A stretch of 64,000 bases of DNA from DASQYE01 sp036389315. GTDB taxonomy: Bacteria; Acidobacteriota; Blastocatellia; Pyrinomonadales; Pyrinomonadaceae. Position numbers and translations under genes: made by a program. The DNA is taken from contig DASVQF010000011.1 in assembly GCA_036389315.1 (NCBI GenBank), positions 420,495 to 484,494 of the forward strand, written 5' to 3'. The notes below the pieces were generated by a model. It worked only from the letters and a program-made list of their open reading frames with translations. It was not told the DNA's origin and made no database searches. This document shows positions 9,342 through 17,756 of this stretch, piece by piece (position 1 is the stretch's first letter; each line of letters begins with the position of its first letter).

Positions 9342-10951
9342 AAGGTTTGCGCCTGCTCTTGTCGCCGCGGTTGGCCCACCCGTTCTTCTTGACCGTTGCT
9401 CCCTGCCGGAAACCAGAGGCGAAAGCGTGTGCCTCGGCCTCGCTCGCTCTCGGCCTCTATGCGGCCGTGGTGGTCTGCTATGACCTGGCGGACGACGACC
9501 AGGCCGAGGCCAGTCCCGCGCCCGCGCTCCTTGGTCGTGTAGAGCGGGTCGAAGATGCGCAGGCGAACATCTTCGGCCATCCCGCTGCCCGTATCCGCGA
9601 ACTCTACCAGGACGTGCCGAGCGCCTTCCTCAGAACTTTCCGTCATTGTGCGAACGCGAATCTCGCCTCCGTCCGGCATGGCGTCGAGCGCGTTGTTGAT
9701 GAGGTTGATAAAGACCTGCTGCAAGCGATCAGCGTCTCCCCGGATTTCGGGCAGGCGCTCGTCAAGCTCCTTGACGAGCCGGACGCCGCGCGCGTCCAGG
9801 GCCGGGGCCGTGGCGTCGCCTATGCGTTCGAGCAGCGCGTTGAGGTCGAGCGGAGCCAGCTCTATCGCTTCCGGGCGCGTGCGGTCAAGCATAGAGCGCA
9901 CGATGCGCTCTATGCGCTCGATCTGCACGCCTATGACCTCAAGGCGCTGCTGCGCGCCCTCGTCCGGCATGAGGCGCGCGCGCAGCAATTGGACGTGGCC
10001 GCTGATGAGGTTCAAGGGCGTGCCGACTTCGTGCGCAAACTGCGCTGCTGTCTGACCGGCGGCGGCCAGTCGCTCAAGCTCCGTCAGCCGCCTGGCCGTC
10101 CGCCACAGCTCAAGGTTGGCCTCCTCCAACTGCTCGTTGCGTTGTTCGAGTTCGGCCGTGGCCTCGTGTACGCGCTCCTGAAGAATGCGGCGCTGGCCCT
10201 CGCGCTCTTCCGTCATCTGGCGTATGCGCTCGATCATGCGATTGAAGGCGCGCGAGAGCAGTCCAAGCTCGTCGGGCGCGCGCGCGGGCGCTTTGACGGA
10301 GAGGTTGCCCGACTCGGCCTGCGACATCAGGAGCAGCAGCCCTCCGATGGGACGATAGATCAGCCTGCGGAACAGCAGATAGGTGGCGAGCGTGATGAGC
10401 GCCACGGCGACGAGCGCAATCCAGACGGCCAAGCGTTCATAGCGCACGGCAATGGACGGCGCGTCGTCCAATCGCTCGACGACTTCGACCGCGCCGCTGA
10501 AGCGCCCCTGATCGGCCACGGGCGCAAAGACGCGATAGAGCGAGTTGCTGGCGTTCTCCGGCCGATCGCTCGTCAGGCTTGAGGCCAGGCCGTTTCTGAG
10601 CGCGGCCTTTGTGTCTTCGGGAATGTCTTGCACGGGCGGGCTGCCGGCCGAGGCGGCCGTCTCGACATAGACGCCGCCGACGCGTTCCCAGACGCGCACG
10701 GCGACGACGCCCGGATGCGCGCCGCTCGCGACCGTCGCGGCATGGGCCAGGGCTGCGGGGTCGCGCGGCGCGGGCATGTGACTGATCTGCTCTGCAAGGT
10801 TAATGGCTTGCAGCTCGGCGCGGGCCTTCTGCTCCTCGCGCACCAGCTCGGCCACGCGCGCGGTGGTGACGGCGAGCGCCGCCGCCAGCACGGCTATCGT
10901 CACGACCGAAGTGACCAGCGTGGTCTTCGTATGCAGCTTAAGGGGCTTCAT
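9338..10951 (-). CDS. Sensor histidine kinase (HAMP, HisKA, HATPase)
   Basis: A 537-residue membrane sensor paired with the NtrC-like regulator. Transmembrane segments at about 11-29 and 176-194 flank a periplasmic domain of roughly 145 residues; then HAMP, a coiled coil, the phosphorylated histidine in AQFAHEVGTPLN and ATP-binding boxes INLINNALDAMPDGG (N box), DTGSGM (G1) and GRGTGLGLVVV (G2). The frame is open to 11074 upstream, but the first 41 residues would be encoded by the inverted repeat at 11021-11093, so the ATG at 10951 (MKPLKLHTK then a TM segment) is preferred. The signal sensed is unknown. Confidence 0.9.
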   Translation of the reverse strand: MKPLKLHTKTTLVTSVVTIAVLAAALAVTTARVAELVREEQKARAELQAINLAEQISHMPAPRDPAALAHAATVASGAHPGVVAVRVWERVGGVYVETAASAGSPPVQDIPEDTKAALRNGLASSLTSDRPENASNSLYRVFAPVADQGRFSGAVEVVERLDDAPSIAVRYERLAVWIALVAVALITLATYLLFRRLIYRPIGGLLLLMSQAESGNLSVKAPARAPDELGLLSRAFNRMIERIRQMTEEREGQRRILQERVHEATAELEQRNEQLEEANLELWRTARRLTELERLAAAGQTAAQFAHEVGTPLNLISGHVQLLRARLMPDEGAQQRLEVIGVQIERIERIVRSMLDRTRPEAIELAPLDLNALLERIGDATAPALDARGVRLVKELDERLPEIRGDADRLQQVFINLINNALDAMPDGGEIRVRTMTESSEEGARHVLVEFADTGSGMAEDVRLRIFDPLYTTKERGRGTGLGLVVVRQVIADHHGRIEAESERGRGTRFRLWFPAGSNGQEERVGQPRRQEQAQTL

Positions 10952-11020
10952 AGAACTAAAAGAAGGAGCCTGCCAAACAGCAGCCAAACAGAACCCGTGA
11001 TGCCTGATCGTACCACAACG

Positions 11021-11093
11021 AAGGGATGAGGGATGAAGGATGAAAAAGACAGAAGCTTTTATTTCATCCCTCATCCCTCCGCCCTTATCCCTT
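11021..11093. repeat. Intergenic heptad inverted repeat 2
   Basis: The left arm (11021-11045) is built from 7-base words GGATGAG, GGATGAA, GGATGAA. The right arm (11061-11093) read in reverse complement is GGATAAG, GGCGGAG, GGATGAG, GGATGAA. The arms differ by one whole heptad, as expected from slippage within a tandem array. It lies between two minus-strand genes, the lipoprotein (stop 11098) and the histidine kinase (start 10951). Confidence 0.8.
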
Positions 11094-11097
11094 GCTT

Positions 11098-11607
11098 TTA
11101 TCGTTGTGCTCCGATGGAGTCAACTTTTCGGTTGAGGGCGATGAGTTGCTGTGTGGCGTCTGCGAGTGCGCCGCGCTGTATGGCGCGCTCGGCCGACTCT
11201 ATCCCTTTGAGGGTCGAGCGCAGGGCTTCACGTCCATCCTCGTCGCGCCCGTCCGTGCGAAGCGCCCGGTTAATCGCCCCCTTGGATTGGGCCAGGGCCG
11301 TGAGCGCGGCGGCGCTCTGTCGTTTCTTCAGGCGCATGATCGCTTCGGCGACTTTGTCCCCGGCCTGTTCGAGGTCTGCATCGCGCGCCGGCAATTGCGG
11401 CGCGATGGCGAGGGGCTGCGCGTTTGAAGCGACGGAGGACGAGCGGCTGGCGTCAACCGTCACTGTCTCTTCGACACGCTTCTGCGAGCACGAGAGCAGA
11501 GAGGCGCAGAGCACCAGGCCGAGACACCACGGGACGGGCGACGCGCAGAGGGCCCGGCGCTCTCCTCGCGTCTGCTTCAAAGCTTCGCTGACCTGACCGC
11601 TCTTCAT
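11098..11607 (-). CDS. Predicted small lipoprotein, function unknown
   Basis: About 169 residues from the ATG at 11607. A basic N-terminus and hydrophobic stretch lead to LCASLLSCSQKR, a plausible lipobox with cleavage before the cysteine. The mature part is alpha-helical and charged (DADLEQAGDKVAEAIMRLKKR, then ALTALAQSKGAINRALR), with repeated short helices near the end (GIESAERAIQRGALADATQQL), possibly helical-repeat-like. No family is recognised. The frame continues to 11781, but the extension crosses a perfect hairpin at 11670-11707 and does not look coding. It sits upstream of the two-component operon on the same strand. Confidence 0.55.
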   Translation of the reverse strand: MKSGQVSEALKQTRGERRALCASPVPWCLGLVLCASLLSCSQKRVEETVTVDASRSSSVASNAQPLAIAPQLPARDADLEQAGDKVAEAIMRLKKRQSAAALTALAQSKGAINRALRTDGRDEDGREALRSTLKGIESAERAIQRGALADATQQLIALNRKVDSIGAQR

Positions 11608-11669
11608 CTCGCCCGCAAAGAGGTGACGGCCTGCACGCTCGGCCTCGACAGCCTCCTCCTGAAATGAAA

Positions 11670-11707
11670 GAGGGACGCGACCACCTCCTCTAATAGTCGC
11701 GTCCCTC
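11670..11707 (-). terminator. Perfect 12-bp hairpin, probable terminator
   Basis: GAGGGACGCGAC (11670-11681) and GTCGCGTCCCTC (11696-11707) pair perfectly around a 14-base loop. On the minus strand the stem is followed by TTTCATTT, consistent with a weak factor-independent terminator of the small gene ending at 11815. The minus-strand loop contains AGAGGAGGTG, a Shine-Dalgarno-like sequence, so a regulatory role is possible but unproven. Confidence 0.55.
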
Positions 11708-11814
11708 TCCGGTCGTGGACTGAAAGCCTTGGCGCTAACCGTCCACGCTTGCTCGCGCACATGTCCAACGCCTTCACCCATACCGAGGGGTTGAGACTGG
11801 CGCGAGATGCCCTG

Positions 11815-12039
11815 CTATCTGGTGTTCCCGTTCTGCATGTTGCTGTTTCCGCCGCGTCTCCTGGCGCGACTGTGGCGACGACGCGCGCGGCGATGACGAC
11901 GACGCGTAGACCTTCTGCTAGACCGAGTTGTCGTGCTGGTTGTCGTCGTGGTCGTGCTGGTGTTTGAGTTTTGTGCGAAAACGAGGCCGCCGAAACTCAT
12001 CGTCAAGATCAGCGCCAGGACAATCCCTATTCTTCTCAT
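11815..12039 (-). CDS. Small exported Ser/Thr- and Arg-rich protein
   Basis: A 74-residue protein with a clear signal peptide (MRRIGIVLALILTMSFGGLVFAQ), then a Ser/Thr tract (NTSTTTTTTSTTT) and a strongly basic tail of repeated RRR/RAR/RRH words ending in a Gly/Asn-rich end. No family is recognised. An exported, highly cationic peptide could bind surface polysaccharide or extracellular nucleic acid; that is speculation. Low complexity makes the call moderate, but the signal peptide and the upstream AGGAGGAT just before the ATG (plus-strand complement at 12040-12048) support a real gene. Confidence 0.6.
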   Translation of the reverse strand: MRRIGIVLALILTMSFGGLVFAQNSNTSTTTTTTSTTTRSSRRSTRRRHRRARRRHSRARRRGGNSNMQNGNTR

Positions 12040-12306
12040 AATCCTCCTACGTGCCTACTCATGTTGAATTGTTAGAACCCCTTTTTTGAGAGGCGAGCGT
12101 GAGACTGGAATTACTTAACACGTCGTTGATACTTTTTTCGGCCCGCGCATCTCAGCCTTACGCTTTCGGCTTTGAGCAAGGTGCGTACCATCGCCGCGCG
12201 GCCCCTACGGCAGAGCTTTTGCCCCCTTTTCAAGCGCGTTTCACCGCTCCGCTTCCTCTCGACAGGTGTGGCGATTTTGCCGGCGCGACAAAGACGCCAC
12301 AGAAAG

Positions 12307-12390
12307 GAAATGATGAAAGCGGAAGGATCAATGATGAATAAAGAGCAGTTGCCTTTCATTCATCATTGATCCTTCCGCCTTCATCATTTC
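12307..12390. repeat. Intergenic inverted repeat 3 (33-bp arms)
   Basis: Arms 12307-12339 and 12358-12390 are complementary over 33 bp with one mismatch. The word ATGATGA recurs 21 bases (three heptads) apart. It is the only feature I can support in the 12040-12421 gap besides the upstream region of the Arg-rich gene; short frames there are shadows of the repeat. Confidence 0.82.
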
Positions 12391-12421
12391 TTCGGCGGTG
12401 TGTTGTGTGCTGACTCTTCTC

Positions 12422-12670
12422 TTACTTCGGTGCGCTTGCGATGCAATCCTTTTTGGCTTTCCTGGCGGCGGCGTCTGCTTCCTTGCGTTCCTTTCCCTTC
12501 TTGGTCTTGTCGGCCTTGATGGCCGCGCGGTAATCCTCGTTGCACTTCTTGATGGCGGCCACGCGCTCTGCGTTGGGCGTCTTGTGCCTGGCCCTGGCCA
12601 TCACGCCGGGCGTCAGTGCGCCGAGAGCCAGCACGGCTGCGAGCGCCGAGTGTGTCAGAATCCTTTTCAT
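12422..12670 (-). CDS. Small exported lysine-rich protein
   Basis: About 82 residues from the ATG at 12670, which has GGAG at a proper distance on the minus strand (complement near 12677-12680). The N-terminus is a signal peptide (MKRILTHSALAAVLALGAL, cleaved near VMARA). The mature part is highly basic and helical, with alternating K/A/E and two cysteines (KKCNEDYRAAI and KKDCIASAPK) that could form a disulfide. No family is recognised. The frame is open to 12754 upstream, but that part lacks a ribosome-binding site. The region 12671-12932 upstream holds nothing else I can support. Confidence 0.6.
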   Translation of the reverse strand: MKRILTHSALAAVLALGALTPGVMARARHKTPNAERVAAIKKCNEDYRAAIKADKTKKGKERKEADAAARKAKKDCIASAPK

Positions 12671-12932
12671 CTTATGCTCCTTGATTAAGCTGTTAAGCTG
12701 GATAGCGTGAGCATCAAACCTGCATGCCCCACACATCTGCCTGGTAGCAAGCACCGGGCCACTGTGGAAGCATGAGCGAGAGAGAGGAGCGAGCGGCTCT
12801 CAAAAGGCTGAATTAATGGGATTAGCTCAGGACGAAAGGCTCTTCGTCTCGACCTGCGCGCGCCGTCACCTGTGAGGCGGTCTTGTTAGCGACGGCAATT
12901 TAGCCACAGCATGAAAGGCAGAAGAAGATTCA

Positions 12933-13002
12933 AACAGGATGGACAGGAGAGACAGGATAAAAAAGAAAAGCATCGCTTTATCTTTATCCTGTCCATCCTG
13001 TT
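12933..13002. repeat. Inverted repeat 4, overlapping the murE 3' end
   Basis: The left arm (12933-12958) nearly repeats the arm of the element at 5113-5139. The right arm (12986-13002) pairs with its outer 17 bases; the left arm carries one extra AGAGACAGG word. The right arm encodes the last six codons of murE (LTGWTG), so the element has become part of the gene. Confidence 0.8.
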
Positions 13003-14507
13003 AATTTATTTCTTCGCTTCTTCCCTTCCAGCGCCTCGCGCGCGACCTCTTTATCGTCGAAGTGGAAGACCTCGCGGCCGATGATCTGGTAATCCTCGTG
13101 CCCCTTGCCGGCGATGAGGACTACGTCGCCACGGCGCGCTTCGGCAATCGCCAGATGAATGGCCGAGCGGCGGTCTGCGATCTTTTGATAAGGCTTCCCC
13201 GCAACGCGCATTCCCTCCTCCACGTCCGCGAGAATCCTTTCGGGGTCTTCCGTGCGCGGGTTATCCGAAGTGAGAATGACGACATCGCTCAGAGAGGCTG
13301 CGGCCTCGCCCATCGGCGCGCGTTTCGAGCGGTCGCGGTCGCCGCCGCAGCCGAAGACCGTAATGATTCTTCCCCGCGTCACGTCGCGCGCCGTGCGCAG
13401 GACATTGACCAGAGCATCATCCGTGTGCGCGTAATCCACGACGACGGCAAAATCCCCCGCGTGCGGAACGCGCTCGAAGCGGCCGGGCGCTCCCGAGCAG
13501 CTCTCCACGGCGCGCGCAATCACGTCAAGCTCATAGCCCAGCTCAAGGCCCGTCCCCGTGGCCGCCATGATGTTGTAGATGTGCGGGCGGCCCACGAGCG
13601 GCGAAGTCAGAGCGCGCTCGCCCACGGGCGTGCGCAGGCGAAAGCGCATCCCTTCCAGAGTGTGCTCGACCTCGCTCGCAGTCACATCCGCCTCCCGGTT
13701 GAGCGCGTAACGCAGGACACGCTGCCCCGTGGCTGCAAGCTCGCGCGCCAGCTCCGAGCCCCGCGCGTCGTCCGTGTTGATGACCGCCGCGCGCGGCCTT
13801 CGACCGAGGCTTCCGTCAAAGAGACGGCGCTTGACCTCGAAGTAGGCTTGCATGGTCTTGTGGTAGTCCAGGTGGTCGCGCGTCAGGTTAGTCCAGACCG
13901 CCACGCTCAAGTCGAGTCCGTCGCAGCGATGCAGATCAATCGCATGTGAAGAACATTCCATGACGGCCGTACGGCAACCGGCTTCGACCGCACGTCGCAG
14001 GAGGCGCTGCATGTCGCTCGCTTCCGGTGTCGTACGGTCGGCCTTCTTGCGCTCATCTGCGACGCGATACTCGACCGTGCCCGTGAGGGCAACGGGTTCG
14101 CCCGCCGCTTCCGCTATGGCCGCCACCAGGTAAGTCGTCGTCGTCTTGCCGTTGGTTCCGGTGATTCCGACCAGGTTCAGCTCTCTGGAAGGATGGCCGT
14201 GTACTACTCCCGCCGCCTGGGCCAAAGCCTTGCGCGCGTCGGCGACCATGATCCATGCGCCGTCAAAACTGGCCGGACGCTCGCGCTCCGAGATGACGCC
14301 CGCCGCCGCCTGCTCCGCGACCTGCTTCAGGAAGGCGTGGCCGTCCACGCTTTCACCCTGAATCGCCACGAAGAGAGTGCCCGCGCGCGCCTGTCTCGAA
14401 TCATGTGTGACATCGGCGACTTCCACATTTTCATCGCCGGTCAGCGTGCCGCCCGTCGCTCGCGCGACCTCTCCGAGCGTCACTAGCCCTCTTTCTCTTC
14501 CGCTCAT
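12984..14507 (-). CDS. murE: UDP-MurNAc-tripeptide ligase MurE (meso-DAP type)
   Basis: A 507-residue cytoplasmic Mur ligase adding the third residue to the peptidoglycan stem peptide. The N-terminal UDP-MurNAc-binding domain (SRQARAGTLFVAIQG), ATP-binding GITGTNGKTTTTYLV, the central Mur domain and the C-terminal domain are all present. The specificity motif TSDNPRTEDP contains DNPR, which in characterised MurE enzymes selects meso-diaminopimelate over lysine. The carbamylated-lysine region is also recognisable. The last residues NKLTGWTG come from the inverted repeat at 12933-13002 and are not a family feature. No other mur/division genes adjoin it, so it appears outside a dcw cluster. Confidence 0.95.
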   Translation of the reverse strand: MSGRERGLVTLGEVARATGGTLTGDENVEVADVTHDSRQARAGTLFVAIQGESVDGHAFLKQVAEQAAAGVISERERPASFDGAWIMVADARKALAQAAGVVHGHPSRELNLVGITGTNGKTTTTYLVAAIAEAAGEPVALTGTVEYRVADERKKADRTTPEASDMQRLLRRAVEAGCRTAVMECSSHAIDLHRCDGLDLSVAVWTNLTRDHLDYHKTMQAYFEVKRRLFDGSLGRRPRAAVINTDDARGSELARELAATGQRVLRYALNREADVTASEVEHTLEGMRFRLRTPVGERALTSPLVGRPHIYNIMAATGTGLELGYELDVIARAVESCSGAPGRFERVPHAGDFAVVVDYAHTDDALVNVLRTARDVTRGRIITVFGCGGDRDRSKRAPMGEAAASLSDVVILTSDNPRTEDPERILADVEEGMRVAGKPYQKIADRRSAIHLAIAEARRGDVVLIAGKGHEDYQIIGREVFHFDDKEVAREALEGKKRRNKLTGWTG

Positions 14508-14759
14508 CTATAGACTCTTTTCGACAATCAAGCTTTCCAGCGCGAGCGCGAGCATAGCGCCCCGCTTCGAGAAGCGTCAAGAATGCTCGGGCGCTCGAAA
14601 ATTTGCTTTTGTCGCTCGGCCGACCTGTGTTAGCTTGCACGGCATAACGGGCCTGGGCCAAGTTTGTAAAAGCGGTCGCGGGCTATTTTGTACTCAGCCG
14701 TTAAATCCTTGTCCGACCGGACGAGCCATTTCAATATTCTAAGGAGCGCCCTCATAATT

Positions 14760-17735
14760 ATGAGTAAGATCGAGACTCTGGCAGCCTGCGCCCTACTGCT
14801 GTGCTCTCTGTTTGTCGCCGCACGGGCCCAGCAGCCGACAGCCACTTTGAGCGGCATCGTCACAGACCCCACGGGCGCGTCCATCCAGGGAGCGCAAATC
14901 AGCCTGACGCAAAAGGCCACGGGCATCGGGCGCGAGACGACGACCAATGAAGAGGGGCGTTACGTGCTGACCAATTTGTCCCCAGGTGAATATGAAGTGA
15001 GCGTCCGAGCAGCAGGGTTCGCCCGAAAGGTCTCACAAGAGCCGGTCGTCCTTCAAGTCGGGCAGAGCGTGACGCTCAACACGACGATGGAGATCGATCC
15101 GCGACAGGAAAAGGTAGTCGTCAACCTTATCGACAGCATACCTCTCGTAGATATCGTGTCCTCGGATGTTGACGGGGTAATCACCGAGCGCGCCATCGAG
15201 AATCTGCCCTTGAACGGGCGCAACTTTTTAGAGCTGGCGCTGCTCGTGCCCGGCAATTCGCCCGCGCCCAACTTCGACCCGACCAAAACCAACAGCGTCG
15301 CCGTCTCTTCGGCCGGGCAGTTCGGGCGCGGCGGCCAGATCACCATTGACGGCCTCGACAACAACGACGACGTAGTGGGCGGAGTCCTACAGAACATGAC
15401 GCAGGAGGCCGTGCAGGAGTTCCAGATCGCGACCAATCGCTTCTCGGCCGAGTACGGGCGCTCCGCCTCGTCCGTCATCAACATTGTGACCAAGTCGGGC
15501 ACGAACAAGCTGCACGGCTCGGCCTCTGTCTTCCTGCGCGACCATCGCTTGCAGGGGCTCCCGGCAACCTTTGACCGTTCGAGCGGGGCCGAGGAGCCGC
15601 CCTTTGACCGCCAGCAATACGCCTTCGCGCTCGGCGGCCCCTTCAAGCAGGACAAGGCTTGGTGGTTCGGCGCTTTTGAGTACAGGAACCAGGACGGCGC
15701 TGTGCTTGTCGGAGAGCGCGACCCCTTGCGCCGCCGCATCAGTCGCGGATTTGCGCTCGCGCCCTTGAACGACCTGCTCGGGACTGTGCGCGCCGACTGG
15801 CATCCTTCGACGCCCGACAACTTGAGCTTTCGCTACTCGCTTGAGCGCGCCGACGACGTGGCGGCGAGCACACTGATTCGCGCCATAGGCTCCGCCCAGC
15901 AGCGCCAGTCCTCGCGCAACAACTATCACTCGGCTCTGGCCAACTGGACGCACGTCTTCTCGCCCGACGTGCTCAACGACCTGCGCGCAGGTTTGAGCGA
16001 TTACCTGAACCGCACGGAGCCTGTCGCGCGTGGCCCGCAACTGACCTTCCCGAGCTTGCAGGACGGCTCATCCTTTCGCGTGCCGCAGCAGACAGAGCAG
16101 CGGCGCTTTCAACTGACCGACACGCTGACCTGGATACGCGGCGACCATACGCTTCGGCTGGGCGGCGAAGCGCAGCGCATTGACGCAGGCTTCGACCTCG
16201 GCGTCTTCCGCGAAGGGCGCATAGAGTTCGTGCAGGACTTCCCGGACTTCGACCACAACGGCGACGGGCGCACGGACGACCAGGACTTGCTCTTCGCAGT
16301 CACCTTGAGAAGCGCCGTGCCCGAACGCTCGCTGGTGATTCCCGATGCCGACAATAACTATTTCGCCTTCTTCATACAGGACGACTGGCGCATTCACCCA
16401 CAGCTCACGTTGAACTTAGGGCTGCGCTACGAGCTGGACACGGATGTCAAGAACGTCAGCCGCACGGGCGAGCTGAACCCGCTCATCCTACCGTTTCTCC
16501 GGGGCGAGCGCGGCCGCGACACTAATAACTGGGGCCCGAGGTTCGGGTTCAACTGGGCGACGAGGGACGGCGCGACGAGCGTGCATGGAGGCTATGGTAT
16601 CTATTACGACCGCGTGACGCTTGAGCTACAGTCGCTTGAGCGCGGCCTGGACGGGCGGGCGCTCCCGATTGCCGTGCGCGCCGGAAACACTTTCTTCCTA
16701 GACCCTCAGACGGGACAGTTCCCGCCCTTCGCGCCGACCGTCTCGAACCCCTTCACGGGCTTCATCCTGCCGGGCGCGGGCGCTTCCGGCATCAACATCA
16801 TAGACAACGGCTTGCAGAACCCCTCAGTCCAGCAGATGAATTTAGGACTGGCGCGGCAACTTGGCGCAGACTTCGTGCTGCGCGCAGACTACCTGCACAA
16901 CCACGGCACTCATTTCATTACGGGTCGCACGGTCGGAACGGTCTTTAACCCGGTGGTCGGCGGGCCAGACCGCGTGGTCAACCTGGAATCGAGCGTGGGA
17001 ACGAAGTACGACGGGCTGCTCCTGAGCTTCGAGAAGCGTTACTCGCGCGGTTATCAACTGCGCGCTTCCTACACCCTGTCGAAGGCTTTCAACTACGCGA
17101 ACGACGATCAGATTCCCTTCTCCAATGGGCCCATAGACCCAAACAACCTGCGGCTGGAATATGGGCCCACCCCTAATGACCAGCGCCATCGCTTTACCTT
17201 CTCGGGCGTCTTCGACGCGCCCTACGGCCTGCGCGTCGCGCCCATCCTAACGCTCGCCTCGGGCGTGCCGATGGACATCCTTCTGCCCGACGGGCTTTCG
17301 CGAATCCCAACACTTCAACGCAATGCCGGGGGCCGCCTCTTCCAGACGGGCGCGGAGCTGAACGGCTTTATCACACAGCTCAACGCGAGCGGCGGGACGG
17401 CAACGCCGCTGCCCCTGGTGCGCGACGATGCGCGCTTCGGCGACAGCTTCAGCTCGCTAGACCTCAGGCTGTCGCGCGCCTTCATCTTCGGCGACGCCTT
17501 TCGGCTTGAGCCGATTGTCGAGGTCTTCAATCTCTTCAACGTGACGAACGTCCTGGGGGTGTCGAACGTGAACTACTCCGGCTTTTCGAACGTGCTGGTG
17601 CGTGACAGCGATGACCCGAGCGACCCGGGCTTCCTGCGCTCGTCGGGTTTCGGGCGCGCCATCACGACGGCCGGAGGCGTGTTCGGCTCGGGCGGCCCGC
17701 GCGCTTTCCAATTCGCCGTCAGAGTCTCCTTCTAA
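14760..17735 (+). CDS. TonB-dependent receptor with N-terminal CarboxypepD_reg-like domain
   Basis: A 991-residue outer-membrane receptor. A signal peptide (LAACALLLCSLFVAARAQ) precedes a carboxypeptidase-regulatory-like beta-sandwich (TLSGIVTDPTGASIQGAQI, about 26-105), then a plug domain (LPLNGRNFLELALLVPG) and a large beta-barrel ending in the outer-membrane signature FQFAVRVSF with terminal Phe. This OmpA/Oar-like architecture is expanded in Acidobacteriota and usually imports glycans or peptides, but no ligand is inferable. A TonB box is not obvious. AAGGAG at 14741-14746 supports the ATG at 14760 over the frame start at 14688. Confidence 0.9.
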   Translation: MSKIETLAACALLLCSLFVAARAQQPTATLSGIVTDPTGASIQGAQISLTQKATGIGRETTTNEEGRYVLTNLSPGEYEVSVRAAGFARKVSQEPVVLQVGQSVTLNTTMEIDPRQEKVVVNLIDSIPLVDIVSSDVDGVITERAIENLPLNGRNFLELALLVPGNSPAPNFDPTKTNSVAVSSAGQFGRGGQITIDGLDNNDDVVGGVLQNMTQEAVQEFQIATNRFSAEYGRSASSVINIVTKSGTNKLHGSASVFLRDHRLQGLPATFDRSSGAEEPPFDRQQYAFALGGPFKQDKAWWFGAFEYRNQDGAVLVGERDPLRRRISRGFALAPLNDLLGTVRADWHPSTPDNLSFRYSLERADDVAASTLIRAIGSAQQRQSSRNNYHSALANWTHVFSPDVLNDLRAGLSDYLNRTEPVARGPQLTFPSLQDGSSFRVPQQTEQRRFQLTDTLTWIRGDHTLRLGGEAQRIDAGFDLGVFREGRIEFVQDFPDFDHNGDGRTDDQDLLFAVTLRSAVPERSLVIPDADNNYFAFFIQDDWRIHPQLTLNLGLRYELDTDVKNVSRTGELNPLILPFLRGERGRDTNNWGPRFGFNWATRDGATSVHGGYGIYYDRVTLELQSLERGLDGRALPIAVRAGNTFFLDPQTGQFPPFAPTVSNPFTGFILPGAGASGINIIDNGLQNPSVQQMNLGLARQLGADFVLRADYLHNHGTHFITGRTVGTVFNPVVGGPDRVVNLESSVGTKYDGLLLSFEKRYSRGYQLRASYTLSKAFNYANDDQIPFSNGPIDPNNLRLEYGPTPNDQRHRFTFSGVFDAPYGLRVAPILTLASGVPMDILLPDGLSRIPTLQRNAGGRLFQTGAELNGFITQLNASGGTATPLPLVRDDARFGDSFSSLDLRLSRAFIFGDAFRLEPIVEVFNLFNVTNVLGVSNVNYSGFSNVLVRDSDDPSDPGFLRSSGFGRAITTAGGVFGSGGPRAFQFAVRVSF

Positions 17736-17756
17736 ATCGAAAGAGGGCGGCGAGCG

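Noticed and set aside
9347..10582. 411-codon plus-strand open frame
   Set aside because: Antisense to the histidine kinase, whose motifs are complete; the plus-strand translation has no domain.
12099..12369. Plus- and minus-strand frames of 65-82 codons
   Set aside because: They lie in and around inverted repeat 3, have no ribosome-binding site and no protein-like pattern.
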